From NCBI GenBank assembly GCA_947306475.1, contig CAMZGS010000007.1, positions 90,598 to 154,597 of the forward strand: a DNA stretch of 64,000 bases. The letters run 5' to 3'. Shown piece after piece: positions 37,171 to 48,417 of the stretch. The notes below the pieces were generated by a model. The model ran no database searches, had not been told where the DNA came from, and saw nothing but the letters and a program-made list of their open reading frames with translations. How positions within the stretch are numbered: position 1 is the stretch's first letter; each line of letters begins with the position of its first letter. The stretch is from an uncultured Comamonas sp. (GTDB lineage Bacteria > Pseudomonadota > Gammaproteobacteria > Burkholderiales > Burkholderiaceae_C). A program made the translations under genes and the position numbers.

Positions 37171-39204
37171 TCAAGCCGAAGCAAAAGGCTGGCGCTGTTG
37201 CCACCAGGCCAACACCTGCTGCACGGCTTGTTCGACCGTGCGCTCAGCGCTGTTGTCCCAGTGCAAAGCATCCTCGGCAGGTTGCAGGGGCGATGCGCTG
37301 CGCTGTGTATCGCGCGCGTCGCGGGCCTGCAGGTCCGCCAAAAGGTCGTGCATGTTAGCAGAGAGACCTTTATCTATCAATTGTTTAAAGCGCCTTTGGG
37401 CACGGCATTCGACGCTGGCGCTCAAAAAGACCTTCAGCGGCGCATCCGGGAAGATGGTGGTGCCCATGTCGCGCCCATCGGCCACCAGGCCAGGCAGGCG
37501 GCGAAAGTCGCGTTGCAGCTGCAACAGCGCCTGACGCACCGCCGGAAAGGCCGACACGCGCGAGGCATTCATCCCGGCTTCTTCGGTGCGAATGGCCAGG
37601 CTGATGTCCTCTCCCCCCAGCAGGACGCGCTGGTCGGGCGTGAAGACGATGTCCAGCGTGCCGATCAGGGCTGCGATGCGCTCGGCCTGTGCCTCCTCCA
37701 GCGGAATGCCGGCGCGGCTGGCGGCCAGGCCGGTGATGCGGTACAGCGCGCCCGAATCGAGCAGCGCAAACCCCAGGCGCTGCGCCACCAGGGTGGCCAC
37801 CGTGCCCTTGCCGGAGGCTGTGGGCCCGTCGATGCAGATCACCGGCGCCGCAGCGCTGGGCTGCACCAGAGTGAACAGCGTCTCGAAATAGTCCGGGAAG
37901 GTCTTGCCCACGCATTTCGGGTCTTGAATGCGCACGGGCAGCCAGGCCGGATTGAACGCCGCCAGCGAAAAGCACATGGCAATGCGGTGGTCGTCGTAGG
38001 TGTGGATGCTGGCCGCACGCCAGGCGCTGGCATCGGCCGGCGGGGTGATGCGGATGAAGTCTGCACCCTCTTCCACCTGCGCGCCCAGCTTGCGTGCCTC
38101 TGCTGCCATGGCGGCGATGCGGTCGGTTTCCTTGACGCGCCAGCTGGCGATATTGCGCAGCGTGGTGGTGCCATCGGCATACAGCGCCATCACCGCCAGG
38201 GTCATGGCCGCATCGGGGATGTGGTTGCAGTCGAGGTCAATGGCCTTGAGCGGCCAGCTGCCGCGCTGCACCTGCAACCAGTTGGGACCGCCGCTGATGT
38301 CGGCACCCATGGCGCGTGCTGCATCCACAAAGCGGATATCGCCCTGGATGGAGTCCAGCCCCACCCCTTCGATCCGGATGCCTTTTTGGCCGTCCGCGCC
38401 CGCAGCAATGGCGCCCAGTGCTATGAAATAACTGGCCGAGGAAGCGTCTGCCTCGACGTGAATTTCGCCAGGCGACTGGTAGCGGCTGCCCGCCGGGATG
38501 ACAAAGCGCTGCCAGTCGTGGTTGACCACGCGGATGCCAAAACGCGCCAGCAGCTCCAGAGTGATGTGGATATAAGGCTTGGAAATCAGCTCCCCCACCA
38601 CCTCGATGGTGATGGCGCGCTCCTGGGCCAGTAGTGGCAGCGCCATGAGCAGCGACGTCAGGAACTGGCTGGAAACATCGCCGCGCACCTGAATGGGCAC
38701 ATCCGGGAAGTTGCTGAAATCGGGCGGTGCGATCTTCAGCGGCGGGTACCCGGTGCTGCCCAGGTAATCGATACGGCAGCCCAGCTGGCGCAAGGCATCG
38801 ACCAAATCGCCAATGGGGCGCTCGTACATGCGGGCAATGCCGGTCATCTCAAAATCGCCGCCCAGCACTGCCAGCGCTGCCGTCAGCGGGCGCATGGCCG
38901 TGCCCGCATTGCCCAGAAACAGGGTGGCCGCAGCGCCTGCGGGCAGTTTGCCGCCCAGACCGGTGATGCGCAACGGCGCACCGGGCACCACCTGGCGCGG
39001 CTCGACACCGCAACCCAGGGCATGCAAGGCATCGAGCATGACGCGCGTGTCGTCCGAATCGAGCAGGTCGTGCACCGTGGTGGTGCCCTGGCTCAGTGCG
39101 GCCAGCAGCAGCACGCGGTTGGAAATGCTCTTGGAGCCGGGCAGCTGGACGCTGCCGCCAGCGCTGGCCAGATGGGGAATGTCTAAGAACTCGGTGGTGT
39201 ACAT
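37171..39204 (-). CDS. aroA: Fused EPSP synthase (AroA) and cytidylate kinase (Cmk)
   Basis: A 677-residue fusion. Residues 1 to about 440 are 3-phosphoshikimate 1-carboxyvinyltransferase, with [17 protein letters not shown] near the start and the [13 protein letters not shown] loop. From about 450 on it is cytidylate kinase, with P-loop [12 protein letters not shown] and [11 protein letters not shown]. One part makes EPSP for aromatic amino acids; the other phosphorylates CMP. The ATG at 39204 follows the tyrA stop by four bases; an in-frame GTG overlaps tyrA and is less likely. The order pheA-tyrA-aroA groups the shikimate and Phe/Tyr branch genes. Confidence 0.94.
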   Translation of the reverse strand: MYTTEFLDIPHLASAGGSVQLPGSKSISNRVLLLAALSQGTTTVHDLLDSDDTRVMLDALHALGCGVEPRQVVPGAPLRITGLGGKLPAGAAATLFLGNAGTAMRPLTAALAVLGGDFEMTGIARMYERPIGDLVDALRQLGCRIDYLGSTGYPPLKIAPPDFSNFPDVPIQVRGDVSSQFLTSLLMALPLLAQERAITIEVVGELISKPYIHITLELLARFGIRVVNHDWQRFVIPAGSRYQSPGEIHVEADASSASYFIALGAIAAGADGQKGIRIEGVGLDSIQGDIRFVDAARAMGADISGGPNWLQVQRGSWPLKAIDLDCNHIPDAAMTLAVMALYADGTTTLRNIASWRVKETDRIAAMAAEARKLGAQVEEGADFIRITPPADASAWRAASIHTYDDHRIAMCFSLAAFNPAWLPVRIQDPKCVGKTFPDYFETLFTLVQPSAAAPVICIDGPTASGKGTVATLVAQRLGFALLDSGALYRITGLAASRAGIPLEEAQAERIAALIGTLDIVFTPDQRVLLGGEDISLAIRTEEAGMNASRVSAFPAVRQALLQLQRDFRRLPGLVADGRDMGTTIFPDAPLKVFLSASVECRAQRRFKQLIDKGLSANMHDLLADLQARDARDTQRSASPLQPAEDALHWDNSAERTVEQAVQQVLAWWQQRQPFASA

Positions 39205-39208
39205 GCGA

Positions 39209-40099
39209 TCAGGCACTGGTGTGCTGCGCAGAGGCAGCGATGGCGGTAAAGCACTGGGCGCGCGCGGCGCTGGCGTGTTCGATCATGCTCTCCAGGGCAG
39301 AGGTGTCTTCTGCCTGCAAGGCACCCTCGAAGTCCAGCAGCGCCTGGCGGTAGTGCTGCAATTGTTCGAGCACCTCGGAGCGGTTGGCGTGCAGGATGTC
39401 GCGCCAGATCTTGGGATCGGCTGCAGCGATGCGCGTGAAGTCACGAAAGCCCGGCCCGGCCAGTTGCAGGAACTCCTCGCCGTGGAGCTGACCGGTGATG
39501 CTGTGCATCATGGCAAAGGCCAGCAGGTGCGGCAGGTGGCTGATGGCAGCAAACGCCGCATCGTGCGCCTGCGGGCTCATGCTGCTGACCTCGCACCCCA
39601 GCGCCAGCCACAGCAGCTGGGCCTTGTGCAGTTGCGCCGTCAGGGTGCGTTCAGTGGGCGTGAGCACCACCTTGGCACCGCGGTAGAGGTTGGCATCGGC
39701 ATGCTCCACCCCGGACAGCTCCTTGCCCGTGATGGGGTGGGCCGGCACGAAGCTGCCCAGGTGCGATCCCAGGGCACTGCGGGCGGCCTGCACCACATCG
39801 GCCTTGGTGGAGCCCACATCCATCACCAGCATGTCACTGGTGATCAGATGCTTGATCGACTTGAGCGTGCTGCCCGTGGCGGCCACTGGCACGGCCAGCA
39901 GCACGATGTCGGCACCGGCCACGGCCAGCAGGGCCGACGGGGCCTCGACATCGATCACGCCCATCTGGCGCGCGCGCTCCGTGGTGGTTGGCGACTTGCT
40001 GTAGCCCACCACGCGCTTGACCAGGCCGGCCTTCTTCAGCGCCAGCGCAAACGAGCCCCCCATCAGCCCGCAGCCAATCAGACCCAGTTGTTCAAACAT
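39209..40099 (-). CDS. tyrA: Prephenate dehydrogenase
   Basis: A 296-residue NAD(P)-dependent enzyme that turns prephenate into 4-hydroxyphenylpyruvate for tyrosine. The Rossmann loop is [16 protein letters not shown] at residues 6-21; [11 protein letters not shown] and the [12 protein letters not shown] helix are typical of TyrA. No ACT or chorismate mutase domain is attached. The ATG at 40099 begins MFEQLGLIG; a longer frame that extends into pheA is rejected. It lies 40 bases behind pheA. Confidence 0.95.
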   Translation of the reverse strand: MFEQLGLIGCGLMGGSFALALKKAGLVKRVVGYSKSPTTTERARQMGVIDVEAPSALLAVAGADIVLLAVPVAATGSTLKSIKHLITSDMLVMDVGSTKADVVQAARSALGSHLGSFVPAHPITGKELSGVEHADANLYRGAKVVLTPTERTLTAQLHKAQLLWLALGCEVSSMSPQAHDAAFAAISHLPHLLAFAMMHSITGQLHGEEFLQLAGPGFRDFTRIAAADPKIWRDILHANRSEVLEQLQHYRQALLDFEGALQAEDTSALESMIEHASAARAQCFTAIAASAQHTSA

Positions 40100-40139
40100 G
40101 GCCCTCTCTCCCTTCTTTTCTGTGCGTTCCCTGCGCTGC

Positions 40140-41240
40140 CTAAGCGGCCACCGGGTAGCTGCCCAGCAGCTTGTAGAAAGCGCTGATCTTCTGCAGATCG
40201 GCCAACGCCTGTGCCACGTGGGGTTGTTTGGAGTGGCCTTCGATGTCGATGTAGAAGTAGTACTCCCACTGGCCGGTGCGCGCCGGACGCGACTCAAAGC
40301 GCGACATGGAGACGCCGTACTGCTTGAGCGGCGCCAGCAGGTCATACACCGCACCGGGACGGTTGGGCACGGAGATGACCAGGCTGGTGCAGTCGTTGCC
40401 GGAAGGCTCCGGCATGGCCAGGGTATGCGGCAGGCAGATGATGGCAAAGCGCGTGCGGTTGTAGGCCTGGTCCTGGATGGCGTGGCTGACGATGTGCAGG
40501 CCAAACTGCTGCGCCGCGCGCTCGCTGGCAATGGCCGCCCAGCCGGGATTCTGGGCCGCCAGACGCGCACCTTCGGCGTTGCTCTCCACCGGACGGCGCT
40601 CGGCATGCGGCAGGTGCTTGGACAGCCAGGCCTGGCACTGCGCCAGCGCCTGCGGATGGGCCGCGACGACTTCCACGTCCTGCATGTTGTTGCTGGAGCG
40701 CAGCAGGTTGTGGCGGATCAGCAGGCTGACCTCGCCGACGATGTGGCAGGGGGTGTGCAGCAGCATGTCCAGCGAGCGTGTGACCACGCCTTCGGTGGAG
40801 TTTTCGATGCCGACCACACCGTACTGGGCACTGCCCGCAGCCGTGGCGTGAAAGACCTCTTCAAAGCTGTTGCAGTACATGAAATCGGCAGCACCACCGA
40901 AGTACTCGATGGCCGCCTGCTCGCAGAACGTGCCCTCCGGCCCCAGCACGGCCACACGCTGGGGCGATTCCAGCGCCAGGCAGGCGGACATGATCTCGCG
41001 CCAGATGGCCGCCACGTGCACATCCTTGAGCGGGCCGGGGTTGGCGTTCTTGATTTTCTCGATGACCTGGGCCACGCGGTCCGGCCGGAAGAAGGTGGAG
41101 CCTTCGCGCTTTTTCACCTCGCCGACCTGCTCGGCCACGCGCGCACGCTGGTTGAGCAGGTGCAGTATCTGGTGATCCAGGCTGTCGATCTGCTCGCGCA
41201 GCTGGGCCAGCTCCGGACTGGCTTGGGGGGTGGTGCTCAT
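40140..41240 (-). CDS. pheA: Bifunctional chorismate mutase / prephenate dehydratase
   Basis: A 366-residue P-protein. Residues ~10-95 are an AroQ chorismate mutase (LREQIDSLDHQILHLLNQRA). Then comes the prephenate dehydratase domain (VAVLGPEGTFCEQAA, GIENSTEGVVTRSLD, YNRTRFAII with the catalytic TRF). A C-terminal ACT domain (TSLVISVPNRPGAVYDLL and ESRPAR) binds phenylalanine for feedback inhibition. The ATG at 41240 has a GAGAGG ribosome site; upstream in-frame ATG at 41261 is possible but weaker. Confidence 0.95.
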   Translation of the reverse strand: MSTTPQASPELAQLREQIDSLDHQILHLLNQRARVAEQVGEVKKREGSTFFRPDRVAQVIEKIKNANPGPLKDVHVAAIWREIMSACLALESPQRVAVLGPEGTFCEQAAIEYFGGAADFMYCNSFEEVFHATAAGSAQYGVVGIENSTEGVVTRSLDMLLHTPCHIVGEVSLLIRHNLLRSSNNMQDVEVVAAHPQALAQCQAWLSKHLPHAERRPVESNAEGARLAAQNPGWAAIASERAAQQFGLHIVSHAIQDQAYNRTRFAIICLPHTLAMPEPSGNDCTSLVISVPNRPGAVYDLLAPLKQYGVSMSRFESRPARTGQWEYYFYIDIEGHSKQPHVAQALADLQKISAFYKLLGSYPVAA

Positions 41241-41373
41241 GGGATGCCTCTCAAAATTCATAGCTGCACCCGCCCTTTGACAAACGATCCTGGATAAAAA
41301 ACCATCCAAAATCTTTACTCAGCAAGCGTGGACAGCTCTCTTTTTTTTCAATCCAACCTGCGCTGGCAGTGCT

Positions 41374-42480
41374 TCAGGCACTGGTGCGCTCAAACTCCTG
41401 CATGTAGGCGATCAGTGCTTCCACCCCCTGCATGGACATGGCGTTGTACAGACTGGCGCGCATGCCCCCCACGGACTTGTGGCCCTTGAGCTGCAACAAG
41501 CCATTGGCCTTGGCTCCGGCCAGAAACGCCTCATTGCGGCTTTCGTCGCGCAGAAAGAAGGGGATGTTCATGCGCGAGCGCCAGGCCGGCGCCACCTTGT
41601 TGACGTAAAAGTCAGAGCTGTCCACATAGCTGTAGAAGCGCTCGGCCTTGGCGATGTTGCGCTTTTCCATGGCGGCAACGCCCACCAGATCGCCCTCGCG
41701 CTGTTGCAGCAGCCACTGGAAGGTGAGGCCCGCCATGTAGATGCCCCAGGTGGGCGGGGTGTTGTACATGGAGTTGTTGTCGGCCACGATCTTGTAGTCG
41801 AAGGCGCTGGGGGTGATCGGCAGGGCGTGGCCCAGCAGATCCTCGCGCACGATGACGATGGTCAGGCCCGCCGGTCCAATGTTTTTCTGCGCGCCGCCAA
41901 AGGCTATGCCCACGCGGCTCCAATCCACCGGGCGCGAAGCGACGTGCGAGGAAAAATCGATCACCAGAGGCGCCTGGCTGCCCAGCGCTTGCAGGTCGGG
42001 CAGTTCGTGAAACTCCACGCCGTGAATGGTTTCGTTGCTGCAGATGTGCACATAGGCCGCATCGGGCGAGAGCTGCCAGCTGCTGGCCTCGGGCACGCTG
42101 GTAAAGCCGCTGTCCTGCCCGCTGGCAGCCAGGTGCGCGCTGGCGTACTTGCCGGCTTCCTTGTACGACTTCTGGCTCCAGCTGCCGCTGACCACGAAGT
42201 CCACCACGCCGCCGCGCGAGAGGTTCATGGGAATGATGGCGTTGTGTGCAATCGCCCCGCCCTGCATGAACAGGATCCTGAAGTTGGACGGCACGGCCAG
42301 CAGCTGGCGCAGGTCGCTTTCAGCCTGCTCATAGATGCTGATGAATTCCTTGCCACGGTGGCTCATCTCCATCACACCCATGCCGCTGCCGTGCCAGTCG
42401 CACATCTCGGCAGCAGCGCGCTGCAACACTTCTTCGGGGATCGCCGCCGGGCCGGCGGAAAAGTTAAAGGGGCGGTTCAT
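41374..42480 (-). CDS. serC: Phosphoserine aminotransferase
   Basis: A 368-residue PLP enzyme of serine (and pyridoxine) synthesis. It starts [18 protein letters not shown] and has [10 protein letters not shown], the [15 protein letters not shown] motif with the PLP lysine, and [13 protein letters not shown], all family hallmarks. It lies between gyrA and pheA, the gyrA-serC-pheA order seen in many proteobacteria. Confidence 0.97.
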   Translation of the reverse strand: MNRPFNFSAGPAAIPEEVLQRAAAEMCDWHGSGMGVMEMSHRGKEFISIYEQAESDLRQLLAVPSNFRILFMQGGAIAHNAIIPMNLSRGGVVDFVVSGSWSQKSYKEAGKYASAHLAASGQDSGFTSVPEASSWQLSPDAAYVHICSNETIHGVEFHELPDLQALGSQAPLVIDFSSHVASRPVDWSRVGIAFGGAQKNIGPAGLTIVIVREDLLGHALPITPSAFDYKIVADNNSMYNTPPTWGIYMAGLTFQWLLQQREGDLVGVAAMEKRNIAKAERFYSYVDSSDFYVNKVAPAWRSRMNIPFFLRDESRNEAFLAGAKANGLLQLKGHKSVGGMRASLYNAMSMQGVEALIAYMQEFERTSA

Positions 42481-42570
42481 GACTCATCCAATCTGCCGTC
42501 AGCGCTTGTCCACACTGCGCCGACAGCTACCTTATTCATAAGGGAAACGAAACGGTAAACGAAACGGTAC

Positions 42571-45300
42571 TCAGGTGTTGTCGGCTGGTGCGCCAGCCGG
42601 GCCGTCTGCTTCGGCGGCATCGCCACCCTCGTTGGTGTCACTGGCGTCATTGGCGTCGTTTTCCACGATGCGTTGCAGGCCACTGAGCTTGGCGCCCTCG
42701 TCCAGGTTCATCAGCGTCACACCCTGGGTGGCACGGCCCATTTCGCGGATCTCCGCCACGCGGGTGCGCACCAGCACACCGGTGTCGGTGATCAGCATGA
42801 TTTCATCCTCCGGCGCCACCAGGGTGGCGCCCACCACCTTGCCATTGCGCTCGGATTGCTGGATGGCAATCATGCCCTTGGTGCCCCGGCCGTGGCGGGT
42901 GTATTCCTCGATGTGGGTGCGCTTGCCGTAGCCGTTTTCGGTGGCGATCAGCACGCTCTGCGCGCTGGCGCCGGAGGATTCATGGTCTTCGGTGGGGGTG
43001 CCCTCTGCCGTCAGCAACGCATCCTCGGGCTGCGCCTCGGCCACCAGCATGGCAATCACGCTCTGGCCTTCGTCGATGTTCATGCCGCGCACGCCGCGTG
43101 CATTGCGGCCCATGGGGCGCACGTCGTTTTCGTCAAAGCGCACGGCCTTGCCGCCATCGGAGAACAGCATCACATCGTGCTTGCCATCGGTGAGCGCTGC
43201 GCCAATCAGGTAGTCGCCCTCGTCCAGCCCCACGGCGATGATGCCGACCTTGCGCGGGTTGGAGAACTCCGACAGCGCCGTCTTCTTCACCGTACCCATG
43301 CTGGTAGCCATGAAGACGTAATGGTCTTCGGGGAAGTTGCGCATCTCGCCGGTCAGCGGCAGCACGACGTTGATCTTCTCGCCTTCCTGCAACGGGAACA
43401 TGTTGACGATGGGGCGCCCGCGCGAGTTGCGCGAGCCTGCCGGCACTTCCCAGACCTTGAGCCAGTACAGCCGCCCACGGTTGGAGAAGCACAGGATCCA
43501 GTCGTGCGTGTTGGCAATGAAGAGCTGGTCGATCCAGTCGTCGTCCTTGGTGGCCGTCGCCTGCTTGCCGCGCCCGCCACGCTTTTGCGCGCGGTATTCG
43601 CTCAAGGGCTGGCTCTTGATGTAGCCCGCATGCGACAGGGTCACCACCATGTTGGTGGGAGTGATCAAGTCTTCGGTGGAAAGGTCCTGCGCACTGTATT
43701 CAATGGTCGAGCGGCGCGCGCCCAGCCTGGTCTGGCCAAACTCGGCCTTCAGGGCCGTGAGCTCGTCACCAATGATGGTGGAGACGCGCTCGGGACGGGC
43801 CAGGATGTCGAGCAGGTCCTCGATCAGCGCCATGATGTCCTTGTACTCGGCCACGATCTTGTCCTGCTCCAGACCCGTGAGGCGCTGCAGGCGCATCTGC
43901 AGGATTTCCTGCGCCTGCGTCTCGGAGAGGCGATACATGCCGTCGGCCTGCATGCCGAACTCGCGCTCCAGCCCGTCGGGGCGGTAGTCGTCGGCATTGA
44001 CCACTGCACCATCGGCGCGCGTGCGGGTGAGCATCTCGCGCACCAGGGCGCTGCTCCAGGAGCGCTCCATCAGGCCCGCCTTGGCCACGGGAGGTGTGGG
44101 GGCATTGCGGATGATGGCAATGAAGTCGTCGATGTTGGCCAGCGCCACGGCCAGCCCTTCCAGCACATGACCACGCTCGCGCGCCTTGCGCAGCTCGAAC
44201 ACCGTGCGGCGCGTGACCACTTCGCGGCGGTGCTGCAGGAAGACGCTGATCAGATCCTTGAGGTTGCACAGACGTGGCTGCCCGTCGATCAGCGCCACCA
44301 TGTTGATGCCAAAGGTGTCCTGCAGCTGGGTCTGCTTGTACAGGTTGTTGAGCACCACCTCGGGCACTTCGCCACGCTTGAGCTCGATCACCAGGCGCAT
44401 GCCGGACTTGTCCGACTCGTCCTGGATATGGCTGATGCCTTCGATCTTCTTGTCGTTGACCAACTCGGCCATGCGCTCCTGCAGCGTCTTCTTGTTCACC
44501 TGGTAGGGCAGCTCATCGACGATGATGGCCTGGCGCTGCCCCCGGTCGATTTCCTCAAAATGCACCTTGGCGCGCATGACCACGCGCCCGCGACCGGTGC
44601 GGTAGCCCTCCTTGACGCCATTGATGCCGTAGATGATGCCGGCCGTGGGAAAGTCCGGCGCCGGGATGATGTCCATCAGCTCATCCACGCTGGCATCGGG
44701 GTTGCGCAGCAGGTGCAGGCAGGCATCCACCACTTCGTTCAGGTTGTGCGGCGGAATGTTGGTCGCCATACCCACGGCAATACCGGCCGAACCATTGACC
44801 AGCAGATTGGGCAAACGCGCAGGCAGCACCAGCGGTTCGCTCTCGCTGCCATCGTAGTTGGGGCCGAAATCCACGGTCTGCTTGTCGATGTCGGCCAGCA
44901 TTTCATGCGCGATCTTCGACAGACGAATTTCCGTGTAACGCATGGCCGCCGCGCTGTCGCCATCCACCGAGCCAAAGTTGCCCTGCCCGTCAACCAACAT
45001 GTGACGCAATGAAAAATCCTGCGCCATACGCACAATGGTGTCGTACACCGCGATGTCGCCGTGTGGGTGGTACTTACCGATCACATCACCCACAATACGG
45101 GCCGACTTCTTGTAGGGGCGGTTCCAGTCGTTGTTGAGCTCGTGCATGGCAAACAGCACACGCCGATGCACAGGCTTGAGCCCGTCGCGCGCATCCGGCA
45201 AAGCCCGGCCCACGATCACGCTCATGGCGTAGTCAAGGTAGCTGCGACGCATCTCCTCTTCGAGGCTAACGGGCAGTGTTTCTTTGGCAAACTGTGTCAT
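42571..45300 (-). CDS. gyrA: DNA gyrase subunit A
   Basis: A 909-residue type II topoisomerase subunit. The breakage-reunion domain starts [20 protein letters not shown]; the catalytic tyrosine is in [11 protein letters not shown]. The six-blade C-terminal domain ends in an acidic tail ([18 protein letters not shown]). The quinolone-resistance region reads [13 protein letters not shown]: residue 83 is Ile (codon ATC, 45052-45054) where susceptible strains usually have Ser, while Asp87 is kept. Ile at this site is a well-known cause of fluoroquinolone resistance in other Gram-negatives. It is the first gene of the run through serC and pheA. Confidence 0.97.
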   Translation of the reverse strand: MTQFAKETLPVSLEEEMRRSYLDYAMSVIVGRALPDARDGLKPVHRRVLFAMHELNNDWNRPYKKSARIVGDVIGKYHPHGDIAVYDTIVRMAQDFSLRHMLVDGQGNFGSVDGDSAAAMRYTEIRLSKIAHEMLADIDKQTVDFGPNYDGSESEPLVLPARLPNLLVNGSAGIAVGMATNIPPHNLNEVVDACLHLLRNPDASVDELMDIIPAPDFPTAGIIYGINGVKEGYRTGRGRVVMRAKVHFEEIDRGQRQAIIVDELPYQVNKKTLQERMAELVNDKKIEGISHIQDESDKSGMRLVIELKRGEVPEVVLNNLYKQTQLQDTFGINMVALIDGQPRLCNLKDLISVFLQHRREVVTRRTVFELRKARERGHVLEGLAVALANIDDFIAIIRNAPTPPVAKAGLMERSWSSALVREMLTRTRADGAVVNADDYRPDGLEREFGMQADGMYRLSETQAQEILQMRLQRLTGLEQDKIVAEYKDIMALIEDLLDILARPERVSTIIGDELTALKAEFGQTRLGARRSTIEYSAQDLSTEDLITPTNMVVTLSHAGYIKSQPLSEYRAQKRGGRGKQATATKDDDWIDQLFIANTHDWILCFSNRGRLYWLKVWEVPAGSRNSRGRPIVNMFPLQEGEKINVVLPLTGEMRNFPEDHYVFMATSMGTVKKTALSEFSNPRKVGIIAVGLDEGDYLIGAALTDGKHDVMLFSDGGKAVRFDENDVRPMGRNARGVRGMNIDEGQSVIAMLVAEAQPEDALLTAEGTPTEDHESSGASAQSVLIATENGYGKRTHIEEYTRHGRGTKGMIAIQQSERNGKVVGATLVAPEDEIMLITDTGVLVRTRVAEIREMGRATQGVTLMNLDEGAKLSGLQRIVENDANDASDTNEGGDAAEADGPAGAPADNT

Positions 45301-45532
45301 GGAGCAATTTCTAGTTTTGCTGAGGCAGCGAAATGGTCCATTCTAGAGGGAATGAACTGTTGCTGGCGTGCCACACATCGTGAAGAATGTTGGCCGTGTG
45401 TGGTTCTTGTGCTCTTGAAATTCCATGCCGGATTGCGCCCTATGGCACAATCACATGCAGCGTTCTTGGTGATGGTCACTGATGACGTCCACGAATTTCG
45501 CGAATAGCGGCTTTATCCCAAAGAGGAGAATC

Positions 45533-46144
45533 ATGAAGAAACTCAACAAAGTAGCGATTTTGTTTGCTGGCGCTGCCCTGGCTACGGCCGCTGGCGCACA
45601 AACCATCGACAACTGGAAGAACGGCACCAACGAACTGGTCTGGAAGAACGGCACCAACGAGCTGTGCTGGCGCGATGCCAACTGGACGCCTGCCACCGCT
45701 GCCGAAGGCTGCGACGGCGCCCTGCAGCAAGCCGCTGCCCCCGCACCTGCTGCGCCTGCCGCTCCCGCCCCCGCCGCTCCCGTGGCTGCCGCCTCGAAGG
45801 TGAGCTTCGCCGCCGATGCTTTCTTTGACTTCGACAAGGCTGTGCTCAAGCCCGAAGGCAAGGCCAAGCTGGACGAAGTGGCCAGCAAGGTGCAAGGCAT
45901 CAACCTGGAAGTGATCATCGCCGTGGGCCACACCGACTCCGTCGGCTCCGAGGCTTACAACCAGAAGCTGTCGGTGCGCCGCGCCGAGGCTGTGAAGGCC
46001 TACCTGGTGTCCAAGGGCATCGACGCAAGCCGCGTGTACACCGAAGGCAAGGGTGAGCTGCAGCCCGTGGCCGACAACAAGACCAAGGAAGGTCGCGCCA
46101 AGAACCGTCGCGTGGAAATCGAAGTGGTTGGCACCGCCAAGTAA
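45533..46144 (+). CDS. ompA: OmpA-family outer membrane / peptidoglycan-binding protein
   Basis: A 203-residue envelope protein. It has a signal peptide (MKKLNKVAILFAGAALATAAGAQ, cut near 22), a short repeat WKNGTNEL-V-WKNGTNEL-C, an Ala/Pro hinge, and a C-terminal OmpA domain (FFDFDKAVLKPEGKAKLDEV, VGHTDSVGSEAYNQKLSVRR, GRAKNRRVEIEV) that binds peptidoglycan. There is no eight-stranded beta barrel, so it is the short Comamonadaceae-type OmpA. The ATG at 45533 has a strong AAGAGGAGA ribosome site, suggesting high expression. Confidence 0.92.
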   Translation: MKKLNKVAILFAGAALATAAGAQTIDNWKNGTNELVWKNGTNELCWRDANWTPATAAEGCDGALQQAAAPAPAAPAAPAPAAPVAAASKVSFAADAFFDFDKAVLKPEGKAKLDEVASKVQGINLEVIIAVGHTDSVGSEAYNQKLSVRRAEAVKAYLVSKGIDASRVYTEGKGELQPVADNKTKEGRAKNRRVEIEVVGTAK

Positions 46145-46160
46145 TCTTCAGGATTCCACC

Positions 46161-46190
46161 AAAAAAGCCCCGTTGACCGGGGCTTTTTTT
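46161..46190 (+). terminator. Rho-independent terminator
   Basis: AAAAAAGCCCCG-TTGA-CGGGGCTTTTTTT follows the OmpA-family gene, with a perfect stem and a T-run. Confidence 0.95.
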
Positions 46191-46246
46191 ATCGTGTTGC
46201 AACGAACCTGAGCGTCAAACCAAAGCAAGTCGGGGGAATATTCATC

Positions 46247-46963
46247 GTGAGTGACTCTGTAAATGTGGACCCAGCCGAACTGGAAAAATTCTCTGCCCTG
46301 GCTCACCATTGGTGGGATACGGAAAGCGAATTCAAACCACTGCACATGATCAATCCCCTGCGCCTGGGATGGATTGACAGCCTTGCACAACTGCAAGGCA
46401 AGGAAGTGCTGGACGTGGGGTGTGGCGGCGGCATTCTCGCGGATGCCATGGCACGCAGTGGTGCTGCCAAAGTCACGGGGATCGACCTGGCCACCAAATC
46501 GCTGCGCGTGGCTCAATTGCACGCACTGGAGACGGGTACACCCAATATCTCCTACCGGGAAATTTCCGCCGAAGCTCTAGCTGCGGAACAGCCTGCAGGT
46601 TTTGATGTGGTGACCTGCATGGAAATGCTGGAGCACGTCCCCAACCCGGCCTCTGTGGTGCAAGCCTGCGCCACCCTGGTAAAGCCCGGCGGCTGGGTCT
46701 TTTTCTCAACCCTGAATCGCAACCTCAAAGCCTTTGGCCTGGCCATCGTGGCAGCGGAATATCTGCTCAAAATGCTACCTGCTGGCACGCATGAATATTC
46801 CAAATTCCTGCGTCCCAGCGAATTGGCACAGTTCTGTCGCCAGGCAGGCCTTGTCGTGCAGGAGAGCAAGGGACTGCAATACAACCCGATATCCGGCCGC
46901 TACTGGCTCAGCCAGGACTGCAGCGTCAACTACATGCTGGCCACACGTCGCCCCAAAGCATGA
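46247..46963 (+). CDS. ubiG: Ubiquinone biosynthesis O-methyltransferase UbiG
   Basis: A 238-residue SAM-dependent O-methyltransferase that carries out both O-methylations in ubiquinone synthesis. It has the family start [19 protein letters not shown], motif [17 protein letters not shown] and the EMLEHVPNP region, then the [13 protein letters not shown] tail. The GTG at 46247 has a CGGGGGA ribosome site. Its stop overlaps gph by four bases, so the two are coupled. Confidence 0.96.
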   Translation: MSDSVNVDPAELEKFSALAHHWWDTESEFKPLHMINPLRLGWIDSLAQLQGKEVLDVGCGGGILADAMARSGAAKVTGIDLATKSLRVAQLHALETGTPNISYREISAEALAAEQPAGFDVVTCMEMLEHVPNPASVVQACATLVKPGGWVFFSTLNRNLKAFGLAIVAAEYLLKMLPAGTHEYSKFLRPSELAQFCRQAGLVVQESKGLQYNPISGRYWLSQDCSVNYMLATRRPKA

Positions 46964-47637
46964 CCCTACCTTCCCTCACCCGACCGGCAGCTGTTCTTTT
47001 CGACCTGGATGGCACCTTGCTGGACAGTGCCCCCGATCTGGCGGCTGCAGCCAATGCCATGCGGACCGCACGCCATCTGGACGCCCTGCCCCTGCAGCAC
47101 TACCGCCCCTTCATCGGCACCGGGGCACGCGGCATGCTGCGCCTGGCCCTGCACGTAGAGGAAAACCATGCCGATTTCGCCACGTTGCGCGAGGAGTTCT
47201 TCCAGGCCTACGAGCAATGCATGGGCCAGCAGGCACAGCTGTTTACCGGGGTGGAGCAGCTTCTTGCCACCCTCCAGGCGCAGCACATCCCCTGGGGCAT
47301 CGTGACCAACAAGATCAGCCGCTTTGCCCAGCCGATCGTGCAGCATTGCCCCGTACTCTCCCAAACCCAGACCCTGGTGTGCGGTGACAGCACACCACAC
47401 ACCAAACCTCACCCCGCCCCCCTGCTGACAGCAGCTCAGCAACTGGGCGTATCGCCTTCGACCTGCGTTTATGTAGGCGACGATGAACGCGACATCCTGG
47501 CCGCCAGAGCCGCGGGCATGACGGCCGTGGCAGCCAGCTATGGCTATACGGGAAACGCTCAAAACGTACAGGAATGGGGCCCGGATGCGGTGGCAGACAC
47601 CCCAGTCAGCTTGCTGAAAACATTGGATTTGCATTAG
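46960..47637 (+). CDS. gph: Phosphoglycolate phosphatase
   Basis: A 225-residue HAD hydrolase. Motif I is [14 protein letters not shown], motif II is in GIVTNK, motif III lysine in HTKPHPAP and motif [16 protein letters not shown]. It removes phosphate from 2-phosphoglycolate formed during DNA repair or photorespiration-like side reactions. The ubiG-gph pair is common in betaproteobacteria. ssrA begins 14 bases after its stop. Confidence 0.92.
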   Translation: MTLPSLTRPAAVLFDLDGTLLDSAPDLAAAANAMRTARHLDALPLQHYRPFIGTGARGMLRLALHVEENHADFATLREEFFQAYEQCMGQQAQLFTGVEQLLATLQAQHIPWGIVTNKISRFAQPIVQHCPVLSQTQTLVCGDSTPHTKPHPAPLLTAAQQLGVSPSTCVYVGDDERDILAARAAGMTAVAASYGYTGNAQNVQEWGPDAVADTPVSLLKTLDLH

Positions 47638-47651
47638 AATGCTCGATCCAC

Positions 47652-48029
47652 GGGGCTGTCCTGGTTTCGACGTGGGTTCGGGATCGGTTCGGTGCATGTC
47701 GAGCTTGAGTGATGCTCGTAAATCTCCATTCAAAAAAGTAACTGCAAACGACGAACGTTTCGCACTCGCCGCTTAAATCCGGTGAGCCTTGCAACAGCAC
47801 GCTGATGGGCTGGGCAAGGGGGTAGCAATACCTCCCGGCTGCAAGGGAATTCACATCAGCTGGCTTGATACCGGGCACCTTGGTATTGGGCGAGATTCAA
47901 GGGTGCTGGCCTTGCTTGAAGCGTGTGTCTGCGCGACCTGCAAGGCGAGAATCAAAACAGAACACTAAACATGTAGATCTGGCCGGCGAAGGCTTGCGGA
48001 CGCGGGTTCAATTCCCGCCAGCTCCACCA
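47652..48029 (+). ncRNA. ssrA: Transfer-messenger RNA (tmRNA)
   Basis: The 5' end GGGGCTGTCCTGGTTTCGACG and the 3' end GGTTCAATTCCCGCCAGCTCCACCA-like tRNA half pair as an alanyl acceptor stem, with encoded CCA at 48027-48029. The tag-coding frame is at 47744-47776 and reads ANDERFALAA followed by TAA, the tag found in many Burkholderiales. tmRNA rescues stalled ribosomes and marks products for proteolysis. Its 3' end is a classic insertion site for genomic islands, and accessory genes follow here. Confidence 0.97.
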
Positions 48030-48037
48030 ATACCTAA

Positions 48038-48068
48038 AATCCCAACCCTTATCGGTTGGGATTTTTTT
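48038..48068 (+). terminator. Rho-independent terminator of ssrA
   Basis: AATCCCAACC-CTTATC-GGTTGGGATT followed by TTTTT, nine bases after the tmRNA 3' end. Confidence 0.93.
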
Positions 48069-48417
48069 GCCCGATCGCGCCGGTTCCCACGTGTTCTTGG
48101 GGGTTCCTGCGGAAGCCTACGGACTTCGCCAGCCGCCCGAATTGGCCGTTCCCGGCCACATTCCACTCTCTCCTGGCCATTCCTCGCTCCGACCTCGCTC
48201 CCTGAAACTGGCCCGAAGTCCGCAAAGGCCGCAAGTCAGCGCCATACAGATCAACGGGTTACGCGCGGACGAATCAAGCAGTTGTTTTTTGGCATCGGTA
48301 GGCGACGGAAACCGCCGTTATTCAGAGAATGAAGAATGCAGGCATCCCGTATGAGCGAAAAATCATCACCCTCGTGTCCGTGTGTGGATGAAGAGTGATC
48401 GCCGCTTTACAATTGAC
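48069..48417. other. Gene-free stretch between ssrA and the arsenic operon
   Basis: About 350 bases without a convincing reading frame, CpG- and C-rich on the left (48069-48200) and more mixed near arsR. This is where the left end of a genomic island would be expected. I see no integrase gene or clear copy of the ssrA 3' end in it. Confidence 0.4.

Noticed and set aside
41300-41345. Partial similarity to the palindromic repeat family between pheA and serC
   Set aside because: Only one arm (AGAGAGCTGTCC...GCTTGCTGAG) is visible, without a paired second arm, so it is not listed as a copy.
42545-42570. Short tandem repeat of GAAACGGT between serC and gyrA
   Set aside because: Only two or three degenerate units; not a CRISPR or a known element. 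No CRISPR array was seen anywhere in the window.
42673-45012. A 779-codon open frame on the plus strand opposite gyrA
   Set aside because: It is an antisense shadow of gyrA caused by high GC and codon bias; the translation is low-complexity His/Gln/Val/Ala text with no family pattern.
45415-45450. Promoter-like TTGAAA ... TATGGC before the OmpA-family gene
   Set aside because: Spacing of 20 bases and poor -10 match; not convincing by eye.
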